From: Manis javanica
Lineage: Eukaryota; Chordata; Mammalia; Pholidota; Manidae
Direction of reading: 5' to 3'
DNA length: 64,000 nt
NCBI RefSeq assembly: GCF_040802235.1
Contig: NC_133166.1
Coordinates: 3,782,001 to 3,846,000 of the forward strand
Shown here: positions 1 through 11,815 of the stretch, piece after piece
Numbering within the stretch: the first letter of the stretch is position 1
Layout: each line of letters starts with the position of its first letter
Notes under the pieces: generated by a model
What the model saw: the letters and a program-made list of their open reading frames with translations, nothing else
Database searches by the model: none
Told to the model about the DNA's origin: nothing
Position numbers and translations under genes: made by a program

Positions 1-597
1 TGTATGTCATTTTGGCTATTTTTCTATTGATTTACCTTTATGTTCAATAATTTTTACTAGACTAGGTTGAGTTTAATGCCATGCCCAAGAATACATGCTT
101 TATCCCTCTATTTTCATCATCATTTCTAGCAAGTTTACTTATTCAGCATTAGCTTCCCTGACTTTGTTAAAATTCCCCATCTATTAATGCATGCTGCTAT
201 CTTTTCCACTTGTATCAATAGAATTATTTTAGGCAACCTGTCTGATATTTCTAACATCTAAGCCATTATCTGAATCTGAAGCTGTTAATGCTTTTGTTTT
301 CTTACAGTCAATTATTTTCTCCTGTGTATTTGTGTGACATCTATGTTTTCAATGTATATTTCTGAAGGCCACTAGAGATTGAAGTAAATGGCATTTTGCC
401 TGAAAATGATTCATATCTTTTGCTTAACATTAAGTACAGGAAGTGAAGCTGGGCTTCGTTTTTGCTAATAATATGATTACCTCAGCATACCACAAACTTC
501 AAATTTGTCTATTGTTATCTTATATTAACAGTTTGGCCTGGTTTGCCAGTTATTCTCAATACCTAATCCATCCTAAACTTTAGGTCTTCCCTTAGCA
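1..597. other. AT-rich intergenic sequence, no gene seen
   Basis: No coding sequence or recognisable element. It is the counterpart of 34,365-34,977 and 57,850-58,427, so its only visible structure is membership of the tandem duplication. Confidence 0.6.
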
Positions 598-1255
598 TAG
601 ACAACCAAACAAAAAAGCTTTTACATAGTAGAAAACAATCAACAAAGTGAAGAGACAGTCTAAGGAATTGGGAAAATACTGCAAGCCATACTTAATAAAG
701 GGTTAATATCCAAAATGTAGAGAGAATTTGTACAACTAAATAGCAAGAATAAAAAAGAGTAACATAACCCAGTTAAAAAATAGGCAGGGACCAGAAAACT
801 TATTTCTACAGAGAAGATACACATATGATCACCAGCCATATGAAAAAAATTTCAATGTCACTAGTCATCAGAAAACTGCAAATCAAAACCACAATGAGAT
901 ATTACCCCACACCTGTTAGAATGGCTCTTATCAAAAAGGCCAGAGACAGCACGTGCTGGTGAGAACATGGCAAAAAAGGAAGCCCAGTATACTGTTGATG
1001 GACTGTAACTTGGCATAGTCATTACAAAAAAGACTATAGAGTTTTCTCCAAAAGCTAAAAATAGAACTAGTATAAAACCAGCAATATCACTTCTGGTTGT
1101 CCATTGGAATTGAAATCTGTATTTCAAAGAGATAGCTGCACTCCTGTGTTCATCGCAGCATTATTCATAACACCTAAGATGTGGAAAAGGCGCAAGTCCA
1201 TCGATGGGTGATTAAAGAAAAAGTGATACAATGTAACTTTTTTCAGCCTTTACAA
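598..1255 (+). mobile_element. Old L1 3' fragment (ORF2 C-terminus), truncated
   Basis: The sequence follows the end of L1 ORF2: a 'ggttaatatccaaaatgta' segment, a degenerate 'aaatgcaaatcaaaaccacaatgagata' type block near 875-900, and the 'gaatggctcttatcaaaaag' segment near 920. The minus-strand open frame at 861-1127 is a shadow. The same insertion is at 34,978-35,625 (unit 2) and 58,428-59,590 (unit 3). Only the unit 3 copy keeps the 3' UTR; here the element stops abruptly at about 1,255. Confidence 0.8.
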
Positions 1256-2610
1256 AGAAGAAAATCCTTCCAAGAGATGCATTTCTGGTGGGATTTTATA
1301 GTTCCTCTTTGAAAATGTAACAATAATCTTTTATGAATTTCAGTTACTAAATTAACTTAAGGTATGTAATGAGAGTTGTAATAATAAGTACAGACAAAAA
1401 TTATCAGAGCTTTATTAACATAGAACATAAATGGCCACTTCACATACATTTTTATAACAAAGTCATATACTATGACATATATGATTAATAGGATTACAGT
1501 TCTGGAGAGTAAGTGGAATTAAGTGTGATTTCAGGGACAAAACAGATATACAATCTAATGATCCATGTATTTCAATTAATCATCATGGGCATAAGATAGC
1601 TATCTTATGCACTAAAAATGATATGTTTTCATTTTTCAATTAAGTTTTTGAAAGCAGTTGAATATTCTAAAATATACATAGAATTCTAAAATTAATTCAT
1701 TTAAGGGGCACATGAATAAGAGAATTGAATAACGCTAATGTAATTCATGTTCTACATAGTTACAGAAGTTACCAAAGACAATTTGAAGTCTAAAATTACA
1801 GAATGGAAAACTATCAAATGCTACAACATTATTTCTAGAAAAGAATAGTACCTGTGTGGTTGAAATTTCAATGTATAGTCTTCATTTTTGTCACTCATTA
1901 ATTTTAAAACATTGATCAGAGCACTTAAACAGTATGTATTTCCATTTCAAAATGAAAATTAAGGTTTTTATGTCTAACTTCACAAAAATGTAATCAGCCT
2001 TTACCAAGATGGGAAACTTAAAGACTTACATATAGAAATGAATTATTCATTATCAGATACAATCAAGAGCAATCTAAAGTCTCTGCTACTTTTCCACAAT
2101 TGTTCCAGGTAAGATCAAATTAAGTAAGTGACAGTGCAAAGGCAGGCGGGTCACTTGCGAATATATAAAATATTACTGGTTGTATTATGTATCTAAATTT
2201 GGGGGGGAAAATTACTTCAATTCATATTTTTAAGCTTAAAACTCCATTACCACTCAAAATTATCTCATGAGCCGAGTAAGATAGCCATCCGTTTATAATT
2301 TTACACTCATAAAAAACACCTAGAATTTCTTCTCTTGATAATTTTCTAGCTAATTTGGAGTGTTATCCAAATGAAAATAGTACATACCAGAACAAAGATA
2401 AATAAGTAATTCAAGAAAAAGTGAAGACAGAAGAAAAATAAATATGATGTTATAAAATTTTCAAACTGAGAAACCTGTGCCTATGAGGGCAACATAGGAG
2501 AAACATTATTACTATTAGAGGAAAACTAGTGTGTCCCATATACACAATACTCTAGGTTTGAGTAATTCTTTATTTAGATTATAACGAAAACTGACAACAT
2601 AAAATGACAA
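1256..2610. other. AT-rich intergenic sequence
   Basis: No open frame or element is recognised. It aligns with 35,626-36,990 and 59,760-61,070. A G-run near 2,200 differs in length between copies. Confidence 0.5.
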
Positions 2611-2614
2611 TCAC

Positions 2615-2975
2615 CCCACTGTGGTGGCAACACTGAGAAGAAGCAACTGGCTAAGAGAGGGACCAGAGCAAGAGGGAGATGAGTGAGGAGGACTTACACA
2701 GGGGATACATTGTATTGAACCCAAGAAGACAACTGGAAAGCGTGCATGTGAGTATCAAGGTACATGCTATTCCACATGCATAAGATACAACTTTGAGCAT
2801 GGCAGACAGCTCCTGGGACATGGTATCTGTGTAGAACAGAGGGTTACAAAGAGCCACAAAACTGCAGAGGCCATCATGACAAAGTGAATGAATTTGGTAA
2901 CTACAAAGGTGCAAAAAAGAAACAGTTGTACCATACACCCTAAAAATGAAATGCATCTGTCTTCTACAAGTAGGT
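2615..2975 (-). pseudogene. OR5D: OR5D-like olfactory receptor remnant (TM3 to TM5 start)
   Basis: Read on the minus strand, this encodes a decayed middle portion of a class II OR. It has a VVT-type TM3 segment, a damaged MAYDRFVA region, then the well-kept block [16 protein letters not shown], a TM4 segment and part of extracellular loop 2. A further SQLL-like stretch near 2,620-2,640 lies in another frame. No N-terminus, TM6 or TM7 is present. The NPLxYTxxMSQ context and the position between OR5L genes point to subfamily OR5D. It is a non-functional fragment, with equivalents at 36,990-37,345 and 61,080-61,465. Subfamily assignment is from memory of human OR5D proteins, not from a search. 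Confidence 0.7.
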
Positions 2976-3893
2976 TACATTTCCACCTTTAAATATCAGT
3001 ATTTTATCCACAATGGAAAGTTAGTATGAAGAAAAAAGTAAAAAAAAAAGATGACACATGTGACTTGAGTCAGAAATGACACTGCTCATAATAATGGTTA
3101 TACACTGATTGCAAATGTTTGTGTATGGATATACACATATATGACATATTCATAGGACAGGGCAGACAATGTACCTGTAATATAAGTACACTGTGAGAAA
3201 GAGAAGAGAGAGAGAGACAGTGAGAGAAAAGAATCAGGGACTTTTTTATGTACCAGGGATTATTCTAAGTTCTTTGCCCATGACATGTAATTTAATTTAC
3301 CTAACATTTATGTGAAGTATTGTTATTACTGTTTTCTCCATTTTTTGGATGAGATAGTATCTAACCTTGAAAAACCATTGGACACTGCAACAACAAAATA
3401 TAATAAAGGAAACAAGAAATAAGCAATAAGCTTAAAACGGCAAAATACAGAAAGATAAAAAGGAAATACAGACATGTAGAAATTTCATACTATATGTAAA
3501 TCATATGACAATGATGAGTTTTTCATTGTTCAATTATATAAATTCAATTTTGAAAAGATTCCAACTTGCCACAATAGATAGATACTGAAAGAAAGCATGG
3601 TTCTCAAGATTTCTTCATTAAACTATGAAGGTTCTAGTACCAAGCTAAATGTGTGTGTCTTACAAGTCCATACTCGTATCCACTCAAGATACTAAAGGTT
3701 GGAGAAAAGCAAAAAAAAGGATGAAATATGTAAATACTCTCAATCCGGTCCTTCTAAATTGAAGAGGCACAAATACAAATTAATCAAAATGAATCAATCA
3801 AAACAGGCTGCCTCCTGGCTATTCTCTCTACTCCAACACTGCACTTACCAATCCACCCCTGCACCACACTCCACTTTGGGACTCTGGATCCTG
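2976..3893. other. Intergenic sequence with short purine-rich repeat
   Basis: It contains a GA-rich tract around 3,196-3,240 and otherwise AT-rich unrecognised sequence. It matches 37,346-38,270 and 61,466-62,412. The plus-strand open frame beginning at 3,699 is antisense to the following OR pseudogene and not a gene. Confidence 0.5.
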
Positions 3894-4841
3894 CTAAGAA
3901 AATGTTCTCGAGGTAAATATTCTGGAGCTCACCACGTTTTTAAGAGCTTCTTTCATATCTTTGTGCCTCAGGCTGTAGATCAGGGGGTTCAGCAAGGGAA
4001 TCACAACAGTGTAGAACACAGTGGTCACTTTGTCAGTGTCCATACTGTTGCCAGAACTGGGCCTGGAATAGATGAAAAGGATTGTTCCATGGAGGACAGC
4101 AATGGCCGTGAAGTGGGAGGCACAGGTGGAGAAGGCTTTGCACCTTCCCTGGGTGGAGCACATCCTCAGGATGGTGATGAGAATAAACAAGTAGGACGTG
4201 AAGATGATCGTGATGGTGATGATCTCATTGCTAGTGGCCACAATGTATAGCAGCAGCTCATTCATAGTGACATCAGAGCAAGCAAGAGACAAGAGAGGGG
4301 GTAGATCACAAAAGAAGTGGTTAATCACATTTGATCGATAGGAGGAGATCGGAAGAGCTAAGCACAAGTGCATCAGGGAACACACAGTCCCACACAGGTA
4401 ACAACCAAACACCAGCTCCACACAGAGATGCTGGGACATGGTGACCATGTAGAGCAGTGGGTTGCAGACGGCCTCAAAGCGGTCATAGGCCATCACAGCC
4501 AGCAGGAAGACCTCAGTTACCACACACGTGCAAAACAAGTAGACTGCACAGTGCATCCCAGCACAGAAATGGTTTTGTCTTCATTTAACACACTAGTGAG
4601 CATCTTTGGTAGGATGACTGCAGAGTAGCAGAAGTCCACAAAGGACAAGTGGCTGAGGAAAAAGTACATGGGGTGTGAAGTCGAGAGCTGACCTGAATCA
4701 GTGCAATCATGCCCAGGTTGCCCAAAACTGTGAGTCCGTAGATGAGAAGAAACACCAGGAAGAGGAGGACGCTCAGCTCAGGGGCGTCTGCTCACCCGAG
4801 GAGAATGACCTCTGTCCACTGGTGCAGTGTCCCTGGCCCAT
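3894..4841 (-). pseudogene. OR5L: OR5L-like olfactory receptor pseudogene, unit 1
   Basis: This is a near full-length OR5L-type gene with at least four lesions. From the N-terminus: the ATG is still present at 4,839-4,841; a 1-base loss near codon 8 shifts the frame; the codon equivalent to about residue 17 reads TGA; a 1-base loss near 4,671 falls in the PMYFF region; and another near 4,543 falls in TM3. From TM3 on, 220 codons stay open, with [16 protein letters not shown], the [11 protein letters not shown]6 motif and a [12 protein letters not shown]7 end. The DRF-E-A glutamate replaces the usual valine and is shared with the unit 2 copy. All lesions except the one near 4,671 are shared with 38,271-39,219, so inactivation preceded the split of the two copies. 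Confidence 0.9.
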
Positions 4842-5285
4842 GACCCCACTTATTCGTAGTTATTTGCCCTTATGTGATCCAAAATTCAATTTTGACTGTC
4901 AACCTAAAAAAGTTTTGAAAAGAAGCAGGATAGTTAGTTTTTTCAGGGAAGAAACAGAACATTACTTTGTGAAGTTTAGGATGAGTTCAGACATTGCACA
5001 TCCAGATGCACAGAGCTCTCAATAGCATTCTTAGGTCACACTAAAGCATTCAATATGTAGAAGCCAGTATGATTCCTTAAACTATACCTATATAATTGAG
5101 AGCTTGGAATTGAACTATTAGCTAGACATTAAATATTATTTAATTCACTATATAATTTTATGAAATCATACCCATTTTTCATGGAAGATTCTTTAATCAG
5201 GAGTGGATATATTGGGATAACATGAAATTATTTTTTAAATACATAGTACCCTTCTCTGTCTCCACTGAAATGAGCAGTACGCTCA
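4842..5285. other. Upstream flank of the OR5L pseudogene
   Basis: Unrecognised AT-rich sequence, homologous to 39,220-39,690 and 63,346-63,845. The sharp drop in similarity to unit 2 begins in this stretch, at about 5,030. Confidence 0.5.
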
Positions 5286-8200
5286 TGTAGACTGTAATAA
5301 AAACAAAAACTCACAAGAAAGAATGGTCCATTGACTTCACAGCTGAATTCTATGAAACATTTAAAGATGAGCCAGTACCCATCCTTCTTATAATATTCCA
5401 AAACGTAGAAACATAGAAAACTTCCAAAACTCATTGTAGTAAGCCAAAATCACTCATATCAAAACCGGACAAGGACCATTTGAGAAAAGGAAAATTATAG
5501 ACCAATATCCATGACAAATATAGATGCAAGTATTCTTACCAAAATAGTAGCTAACCTAATTCAAAAATACATCAAAAGGATCATCAATCACAACCAAGTG
5601 GCATTTATTCTCCAGGGATGCAAGGAATGAACAATATTCATAAATCAATCAATGTGATACACCACATAAACAAAGAAGGATGAAAACCACATAATCATGT
5701 CAATACATGTGAAAAAGCATTAGACCAAATTCAACATCCATTCATGATTAAAACTCCAAATTAAATGAGTATCAAAGGAACATACCTAAACATGATGAAG
5801 GCCACAGATGAAAAACCCACAGCTAACCTCATACTCAAGAGGAAAAGCTGAAAGCTTTTCTTCTAAGAATAGGAACAAAACATGGATGTCTACTCTCACC
5901 ACTTTTATTCAACATACTACTGGAAATACTAGCCATGAAAATCAAACAAGACAAAAGGCATCCATATTGGTAAGAAAGAAGTAAAAATTTCACTCTTTTC
6001 AGATGATGTGATACTATCTATAGAAAACCTTAAAGACTCCATCAGAAAACAATAACTAATAAATGGATTCAGCTAAGTGACAGAATACAAAATTAATACA
6101 CAGAAATTGATTTATTGTGTTCTATATTCTAACACCCCAGAAGAAAGAGAAATCAGGAAAACAATTCCATTTACACTGGCATCCAAAAGAATAACATTCC
6201 TAGAAATAAGGATAACCTAACCAAGGATGTGCAAGACCTATACTCTGAAAACCATAAGACACTCATGAGAGAAACAAAAGAAGACACAAAAAAATGGAAA
6301 TCTTTCCCATGTTAATGGACAGGAAGAATTAATATTGTCAAAACCGCCATGCTACCCAAAACAATTGGCAGATTCAATGCAATCCCTATCAAAATACCAA
6401 CAGCATCTTTCACTGAACGACAGCTGAACTAACCACATGAGAACACAAATGACCAAAGCAATCCTGAAGAACAAAGCTGGGGTATTATGCACCTGCCTTC
6501 CAGCTATACTACTATGCTACAGTAATCTACACAGCATGGTAATGGCACAAGAACAGACCTATAGATAACGGAACTGAATAAAGAGCCCAGATATACACCC
6601 ATGCATAGATGGTCAATTCCTACAAGAATAAAGAGCCATAAAGAGACAGTGCAGGGAAAACAGGCTCTTCAATAACTGTTGTTGGGAAAACTGGACAGCT
6701 ACAGGCAAGAGAATGAAACTGGATTACCATCTAACTCCACACACAAAGTAAACTCAAAAGAGATTAAAGAACTAAATAGAAGTTGTCAGACCATTAATTT
6801 CTTAAAAGAAAACATAGTTAAAAATATTTGAATATAAGCATAAGCAATTTTTGCCTGGACACATCTCCTCAAGTAATGGGAACAAAATAAATAATGACAA
6901 GTGGGACTGCATCAAACTAAAAAGCTTCTGTACAGAATGGACACCATCAGCAGAAGAAAAAGCTAAGCTACACCAGGGGAGAATATATTCATAAATGATT
7001 TATTCAATAAAGGACTAACACTCAAAATATATAAAGAACTCATGCAACTCAACACCAACATAACAAACAACCCAATTAGAAAATGGGCAGACGACCTGAA
7101 CAGACTTTTTCCAAAGAAGAAATAGAGATCTCCAACAGGCACAAGAAAAGATGCTTGCCATCTCTAGTCATCAGGGAAACGCAAATCAAAACCACCTCAC
7201 GCCAGTTAAAATGGCCACTATGCAAAAGACAAGAAATACCAAGTGCTTTTGAGGATGTGGAGAAAAGGGAGCCCTCCTACACTGTCGGTGGGAATGAAAA
7301 TTGGTGCAGCCACTGTGGAAAGCTACAAAGAGGTTCCTCAAAAACTAAAAATAGACATACCATACAACCCAGTAACTGCACTTTGGGAGTTTACCCAAAG
7401 AAAATCTTTGATTGGAAAATATATATGCACCTTATTCACACACATGAGTGCACACAATGAGTAAGTTTGCTAAATCCATTTAATCCTATTTTAAAGCATT
7501 GACTAAAACTTGAATGCACATTAGATGTCCTAATGCAACAGTTTTCTAGTGAATCACAAACATTTTGGGGCAGGCCCAAGTTCCTTTCCAGTCACCAGTC
7601 TGGGATTAGTAAAAGGAAGTGACGATTTGTTCTGGTTCCCTAGTTCTTTGCTATTGAGGGTACTGTACCTTTATTATCAGTTACAAGTTGGTGCCTTGAG
7701 TTTAAAAACTATTTTATGTACCTTTGCTTTTAAATAGAAAGTGGAGACAATCATCCTATCAAATGAGTTGCTGATATTTTTCTGCACAAATGTCTTATCT
7801 TGAAACACTGTTACAGCTCCTTATAAACATGTTCATGAAAATTCTGTGCACATGAAAAATAGATATATGAAACCCTGTTATTCCACATTATTTACAGTAG
7901 TCAAAATATGGAAGGAATCAAAATATCCATCAATAGATGAAGGTATAAAGCATATGTGGTACATATAAACAAAGGAATATTATTCAGCTATTAAAAAGTC
8001 ATTTGAAACAACATAGATGGACCTAGAGGGTATTATGCTCCATGAATAAGCTTTGCAGAGATATACAAATACTATAAGATTTCACTTACATGTAGAACCT
8101 AAAAACAAACAAACAAATTGAACAAAAGAGCAAAAGACTCACAGACCCTGAGAAGTGACTGGTGGTTACTATGGCAGAGGGGTTGGGGTGCCTAGCTGCG

Positions 8201-8455
8201 GAGTGTAAGAGGCATAAAAGAGCACAAAAATATCAATCATACTATAAATTGCTCCGGGGGATGAAAGTGCAGAACGGAGAAAATAGCCAGTGATTCTGTA
8301 ACATCTTACTATGTTGACAGATACTAAGTGCACTAGATGGGGTGAGGACATAATAATGTGGGCAACTGTTGAATCACTGTGTTGTATACTTGAAACCAGT
8401 ATAATATTCTTTGTCAACTATGCTTAGATACAAATAAATAAATAAATAAAAATTC
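5286..8455 (+). mobile_element. 5'-truncated L1 (ORF2 RT domain to 3' end), unit 1
   Basis: It begins inside ORF2, in the linker before reverse transcriptase (a GFTAEF-like segment near 5,330). It continues through the RT region, including a 'ttcagatgatgtgatact' FADD-type active-site remnant near 6,000, then the C-terminal domain and a 3' UTR. It ends in a CAAATAAATAAATAAATAAA-type tail at about 8,430-8,452. Stops and frameshifts are frequent throughout, so it is dead. The same insertion is present in unit 2 (39,690-42,872) and starts in unit 3 (63,848 to the window end), so it predates the duplications. Confidence 0.88.
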
Positions 8456-9827
8456 ATGACCAAAAATAAGATTGAGTGTTAATTCAAAAGTATTCATTTT
8501 TATCAATATATTTCAGGATAAAATAGCTTTTATACTCTGTAACATTTTTCTATAAAATTACCATAGTAATTTTGGTAATCATGATTCAATATTGGCCTTT
8601 GTTCAGAGAACTGATACATAGATTCACACTTTCTGTAACTATGATCTGAAGCCTTATAATAACCTATTTTCAAGTGAATTTACTGCCTCGAAATATTTGA
8701 AGAGCCAATTAAAGATGTGCATGTGAAATTATCACTAAAAATGCCTGCAGCCCACTGAAGCATTATTTATGATACTAAAACTTACAAAAGAAAGTGTCAG
8801 ACAGGATGGAAATGGTCTAAACTATAGTACATATATATTATGGAAAACTATGCACTATTAAGATATTTTTGAAGAACATTTAATGATCTGAAAAATAGCT
8901 ATGATAAAATGTTAAGTTAAAAAACAGTAAACCAGACATCAAAGGTATACATTACTTGACACTGTAACAACTCCAGGTTTGAACTGTGGAGGTCCACCTT
9001 TGGGAGGATTTTTTTTAATCAATATGGTGCATAACTGCAAATGTATTTTCCCTCCCTTATGACTTGCTTAACATTTCCTTTTTCCTACTTTTCTAGCTTA
9101 ATTTTTTTAAGAAGACAGTATATAATGAATATAAAATGCAGTGTATGTGTTGATAGACTGTTTTTGTTACAGGTAAGACTTTTGGACAACAGGAGACTAA
9201 TAGTGAGGAGTCAACGTGCGTAAGCAGGTTTTCACTTGCACAGGTGTGCTGCCCCCAACTCCAGAGTTCTTCAAGAGCCCACTATATATTGTGTGTGTAC
9301 AAAATTTAAATTGTATATTTAAACCCACAACAACCATGGAATAGAAATATTTTATTCCCATTAGTTAAAAGAAACCAATGTGGAAATTAACCTTAATTCT
9401 CACAAAACACAAGTGTTACAGGAAGAGTGGGAAAGGAAGTGTCATTTTTTTAATGAGAGACAGATACAGTCAAGGCCTTTGGCTTATAGGAAATGCCAAC
9501 AACGAGAACACCCTAATTTTCCTCCCCTCCTCACCCTTGGTATATCCAGCCACGATGCACAGGCACCAGTTGATTGTTCCCGGAGGAAGAAGAATCCAGC
9601 CTAAACCCAAACCAGCCAGGCATTTTCCCAACCTTCAAGTGTTTTCAAAGCACTTGAAGCACCATGTGCATTAAGAATCCCAGTTTGAAAACAAATGGTG
9701 ATTCTGAAAACATGGTTTTCAGTCTTCAAAGGTAGAGAAGAGTGAGTTGCATTATTCTGACTTCAAAGTAGTACATAATTTTGAAAACCTTTTCCTGTTT
9801 TCAGGCTGCTGATTACTCACAGAACAG
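8456..9827. other. AT-rich intergenic sequence, possible ancient L1/HAL1 3' fragment
   Basis: About 8,740-8,960 has the cadence of an old L1 or HAL1 3' end ('attatttatgatact', 'tatggaaaactatgcac', 'gctatgataaaatg'), repeated at 43,165-43,380. The rest is unrecognised. Open frames around 9,378-9,674 have no protein-like features. Confidence 0.35.
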
Positions 9828-10065
9828 AAGTTCTTGACCAGGAGTGATTTGGATTCCCATGGGGCATCTGACAATGTCTGCAGACATTTTTGGTCGTGCG
9901 CAGGGAGAGGAACCGCTGACATCAGGTGGGCAGAGCCCAGGGGCGCTGATAAACACTCCACCAGGCACATGATAGTCCTCCTCCCCCCACACACACCAGC
10001 CACACGTGCAAACACGAGGATGATCTGGTCCAGGGTGTCAGCAGTCCCGAGGAGGGGAAACCTGC
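9828..10065 (+). mobile_element. MER5-like hAT-Charlie DNA transposon remnant
   Basis: The order of motifs follows the MER5A/MER5B consensus: 'gttcttgaccaggagtgatt', 'tctgacaatgtctgcagaca', 'tttttggt', 'gcccaggggcgctgataaac', and a 'gtcagcagtcccgagg' right end. MER5 elements are short non-autonomous hAT-Charlie DNA transposons common to placental mammals. No terminal inverted repeat or target-site duplication was resolved. The unit 2 copy is at 44,255-44,478. Confidence 0.75.
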
Positions 10066-11690
10066 TGTGGAGACACACTTCACAGTGTTCAGCACAAGCC
10101 CAAGTAGTCCCTGTCCTTTCTGCTGAGAGGTGGGCCACCTGTGAGCATCCCTCCATGAACAGTCCTGAGGGCTCCTCACTGCCTCTGCATCAGATGACTG
10201 TCAGGGACCCTCCGTGTGCGGATGTGCCCTAAGACCTTGGATAAAACAAGGCAGGACGGTTTTCCCTGCCTGTCCCGCCCATTCCAGCCCAGAGCATTTC
10301 CCCTCCGCCTACAGTCCCGGGAGGTAAGACCATCACTGAGCAGGCAAAGAGCTCGGCTTGAGGGGCAGGAAGGGAGCCTTTGCTGCCCTGCTGCCGCTCT
10401 GGGGAGCCCCAGGTGAGGGCCGGGCACAGCTGGGGTGCGGGCCCCAGACACCACGGCCACCGGGGGTCTTCATGCCTGAAGGTTATGTAAAGACCTGCGC
10501 AGGGTTTGGATTCCCATCATCTTCATGTAAAGCCTCCTTCACTGAGTGCCGTAGGTGGGGCTGGGGGAGGGCGGGGGGAGAGGGAGGGGAGGGCAGTCAG
10601 CATTCCTCCCGATTTCTTCCCACTCTCTTCCCTCTGACATTAACACCTGCCACAAGGTCCTCGGCTCAGCGGATTAAATTGCTTCCATTTCCCATTTCCC
10701 ACTGAGATTGTTTCTCTATACACAGAGAGAAAGTGCTTTCATAAACACTCAAAATATGTGCAATACTACTGCCCTCCTTTACAATTCCTCTTCTCTTATT
10801 CATGCCTATAAGTATGACAAGGAAATTACCCTCATGATAAAGGAAAGAAAAGCTTCCAACCCCAGAAAATATCATTTATGTCCATTTCCCCCAAAACCAG
10901 AGTGCAGTCCAACTAACCTGTGGGATAGACATTGCTTCCCTTGTCTCTGAAGACGCTGTGATGGAAAAGGCCAGAGGCTTTCTGTTTTATGTGCATGTAT
11001 CCCTGGGGTCCGTGTTTCTAAGTTTCCCAAAACACTCAGTCACCTCGGTGGGACATGAACAAGATACCAAGAAAACACATTACCTTGGGACTCAATTAGT
11101 GACTTTTACGGTATATTAGAATATATCAGTACTAGGGCTCAACTAAGTGATAAATGTGAGGTCGCGTGTAAAAACAGAACCAGCACTTTCTAACATCTGT
11201 GGACGGTCTCTTTCCTGCAGAAACAGGCTGTAAACCTGGCACCCAGTGCAGCTCTCAACCCTGTGCTGGTTCACAGATCACTCCTCCCGCTGGACCTCCG
11301 TCCCCACTGTGGGAACGCGGGCCTCACCCTAGATGGTCTCTAGGGTCCTTCACGGTTGCCTCCGTCTCCCTGTGTAAATGCATAATTCCGCAGCTGTGTA
11401 AATATCTGAACTGTTGGACATAATTAAAAACCAATAGCGACACCAAAATGGTAGCTTAATCATCATCCAAAAGACCTGCATTGTATCCAGGCTGAGGGGA
11501 ACTGAACAGCAGTGACGGCGGCAGCTGGAGAGGGTGGGCTCCGGGGGACCGAGGACTTGTACGCACAGCACTACGCCTGGCCTCCCGTCCGCATGCAGAC
11601 TTCCATAGACACTTCACGTAAATGGTTATACAACCTTGTAAGTGCTCAGGCGAACAAAAACTAAACCTCAGTGCAGGACCAGCACTCATC
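10066..11690. other. GC-rich, unusually well-preserved block without a recognisable gene
   Basis: In strong contrast to the AT-rich surroundings, this stretch is GC-rich, especially 10,213-10,690, with a G-rich tract at about 10,556-10,600. Its counterpart at 44,480-46,090 is nearly identical over the core, whereas the neighbouring L1 and intergenic sequence is much more diverged. Open frames of 65-130 codons on both strands look like by-products of GC content: they lack motifs and do not agree in frame between copies. It could be a relic of another gene, an ancient LTR or a regulatory element; I cannot identify it. Confidence 0.45.
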
Positions 11691-11815
11691 TAAACAATGG
11701 CCAAAATGGAGATGATTCACAGTATTGATACCAAGTGCTTCTGGGGGTGTGGGACAGCTACCGCTATCTCACACTGACAGTAGGAATCAGAGTTGATGTC
11801 CGGCTATGGAAAACT

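Larger units (their letters stand above)
1..11815. repeat. Tandem segmental duplication, unit 1 (right part)
   Basis: This block aligns by eye, in the same order and orientation, to about 34,365-46,210 (unit 2). Its first 5.4 kb also align to about 57,850-64,000 (unit 3). Shared landmarks in order are an old L1 3' end, an OR5D remnant, an OR5L locus, a younger L1 fragment, a MER5-like element and a GC-rich block. Similarity to unit 2 is very high over 1-5,030, clearly lower over 5,040-9,800, and high again over about 9,830-11,700. Homology stops near 11,815, where unit 2 runs into an L1. The left edge is outside the window. Confidence 0.9.

Noticed and set aside
861-1127. Conserved 88-codon minus-strand frame also present at 35,232-35,498
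   Set aside because: Conservation is due to segmental duplication of an L1 3' fragment read on the wrong strand, and the unit 3 copy does not keep the frame.
3699-4250. Plus-strand open frame of 183 codons overlapping the OR5L pseudogene
   Set aside because: Antisense shadow of the conserved OR coding sequence; the same antisense pattern recurs at 38,253-38,627 and 62,389-62,751.
9834-10232. Plus- and minus-strand open frames of 132-134 codons
   Set aside because: They span a MER5-like transposon and the GC-rich block; the frames are not maintained in the unit 2 copy.
10310-10325. Palindromic TCCCGGGA as an EBF site in the GC block
   Set aside because: EBF half-sites need a 2-base spacer; here they abut.
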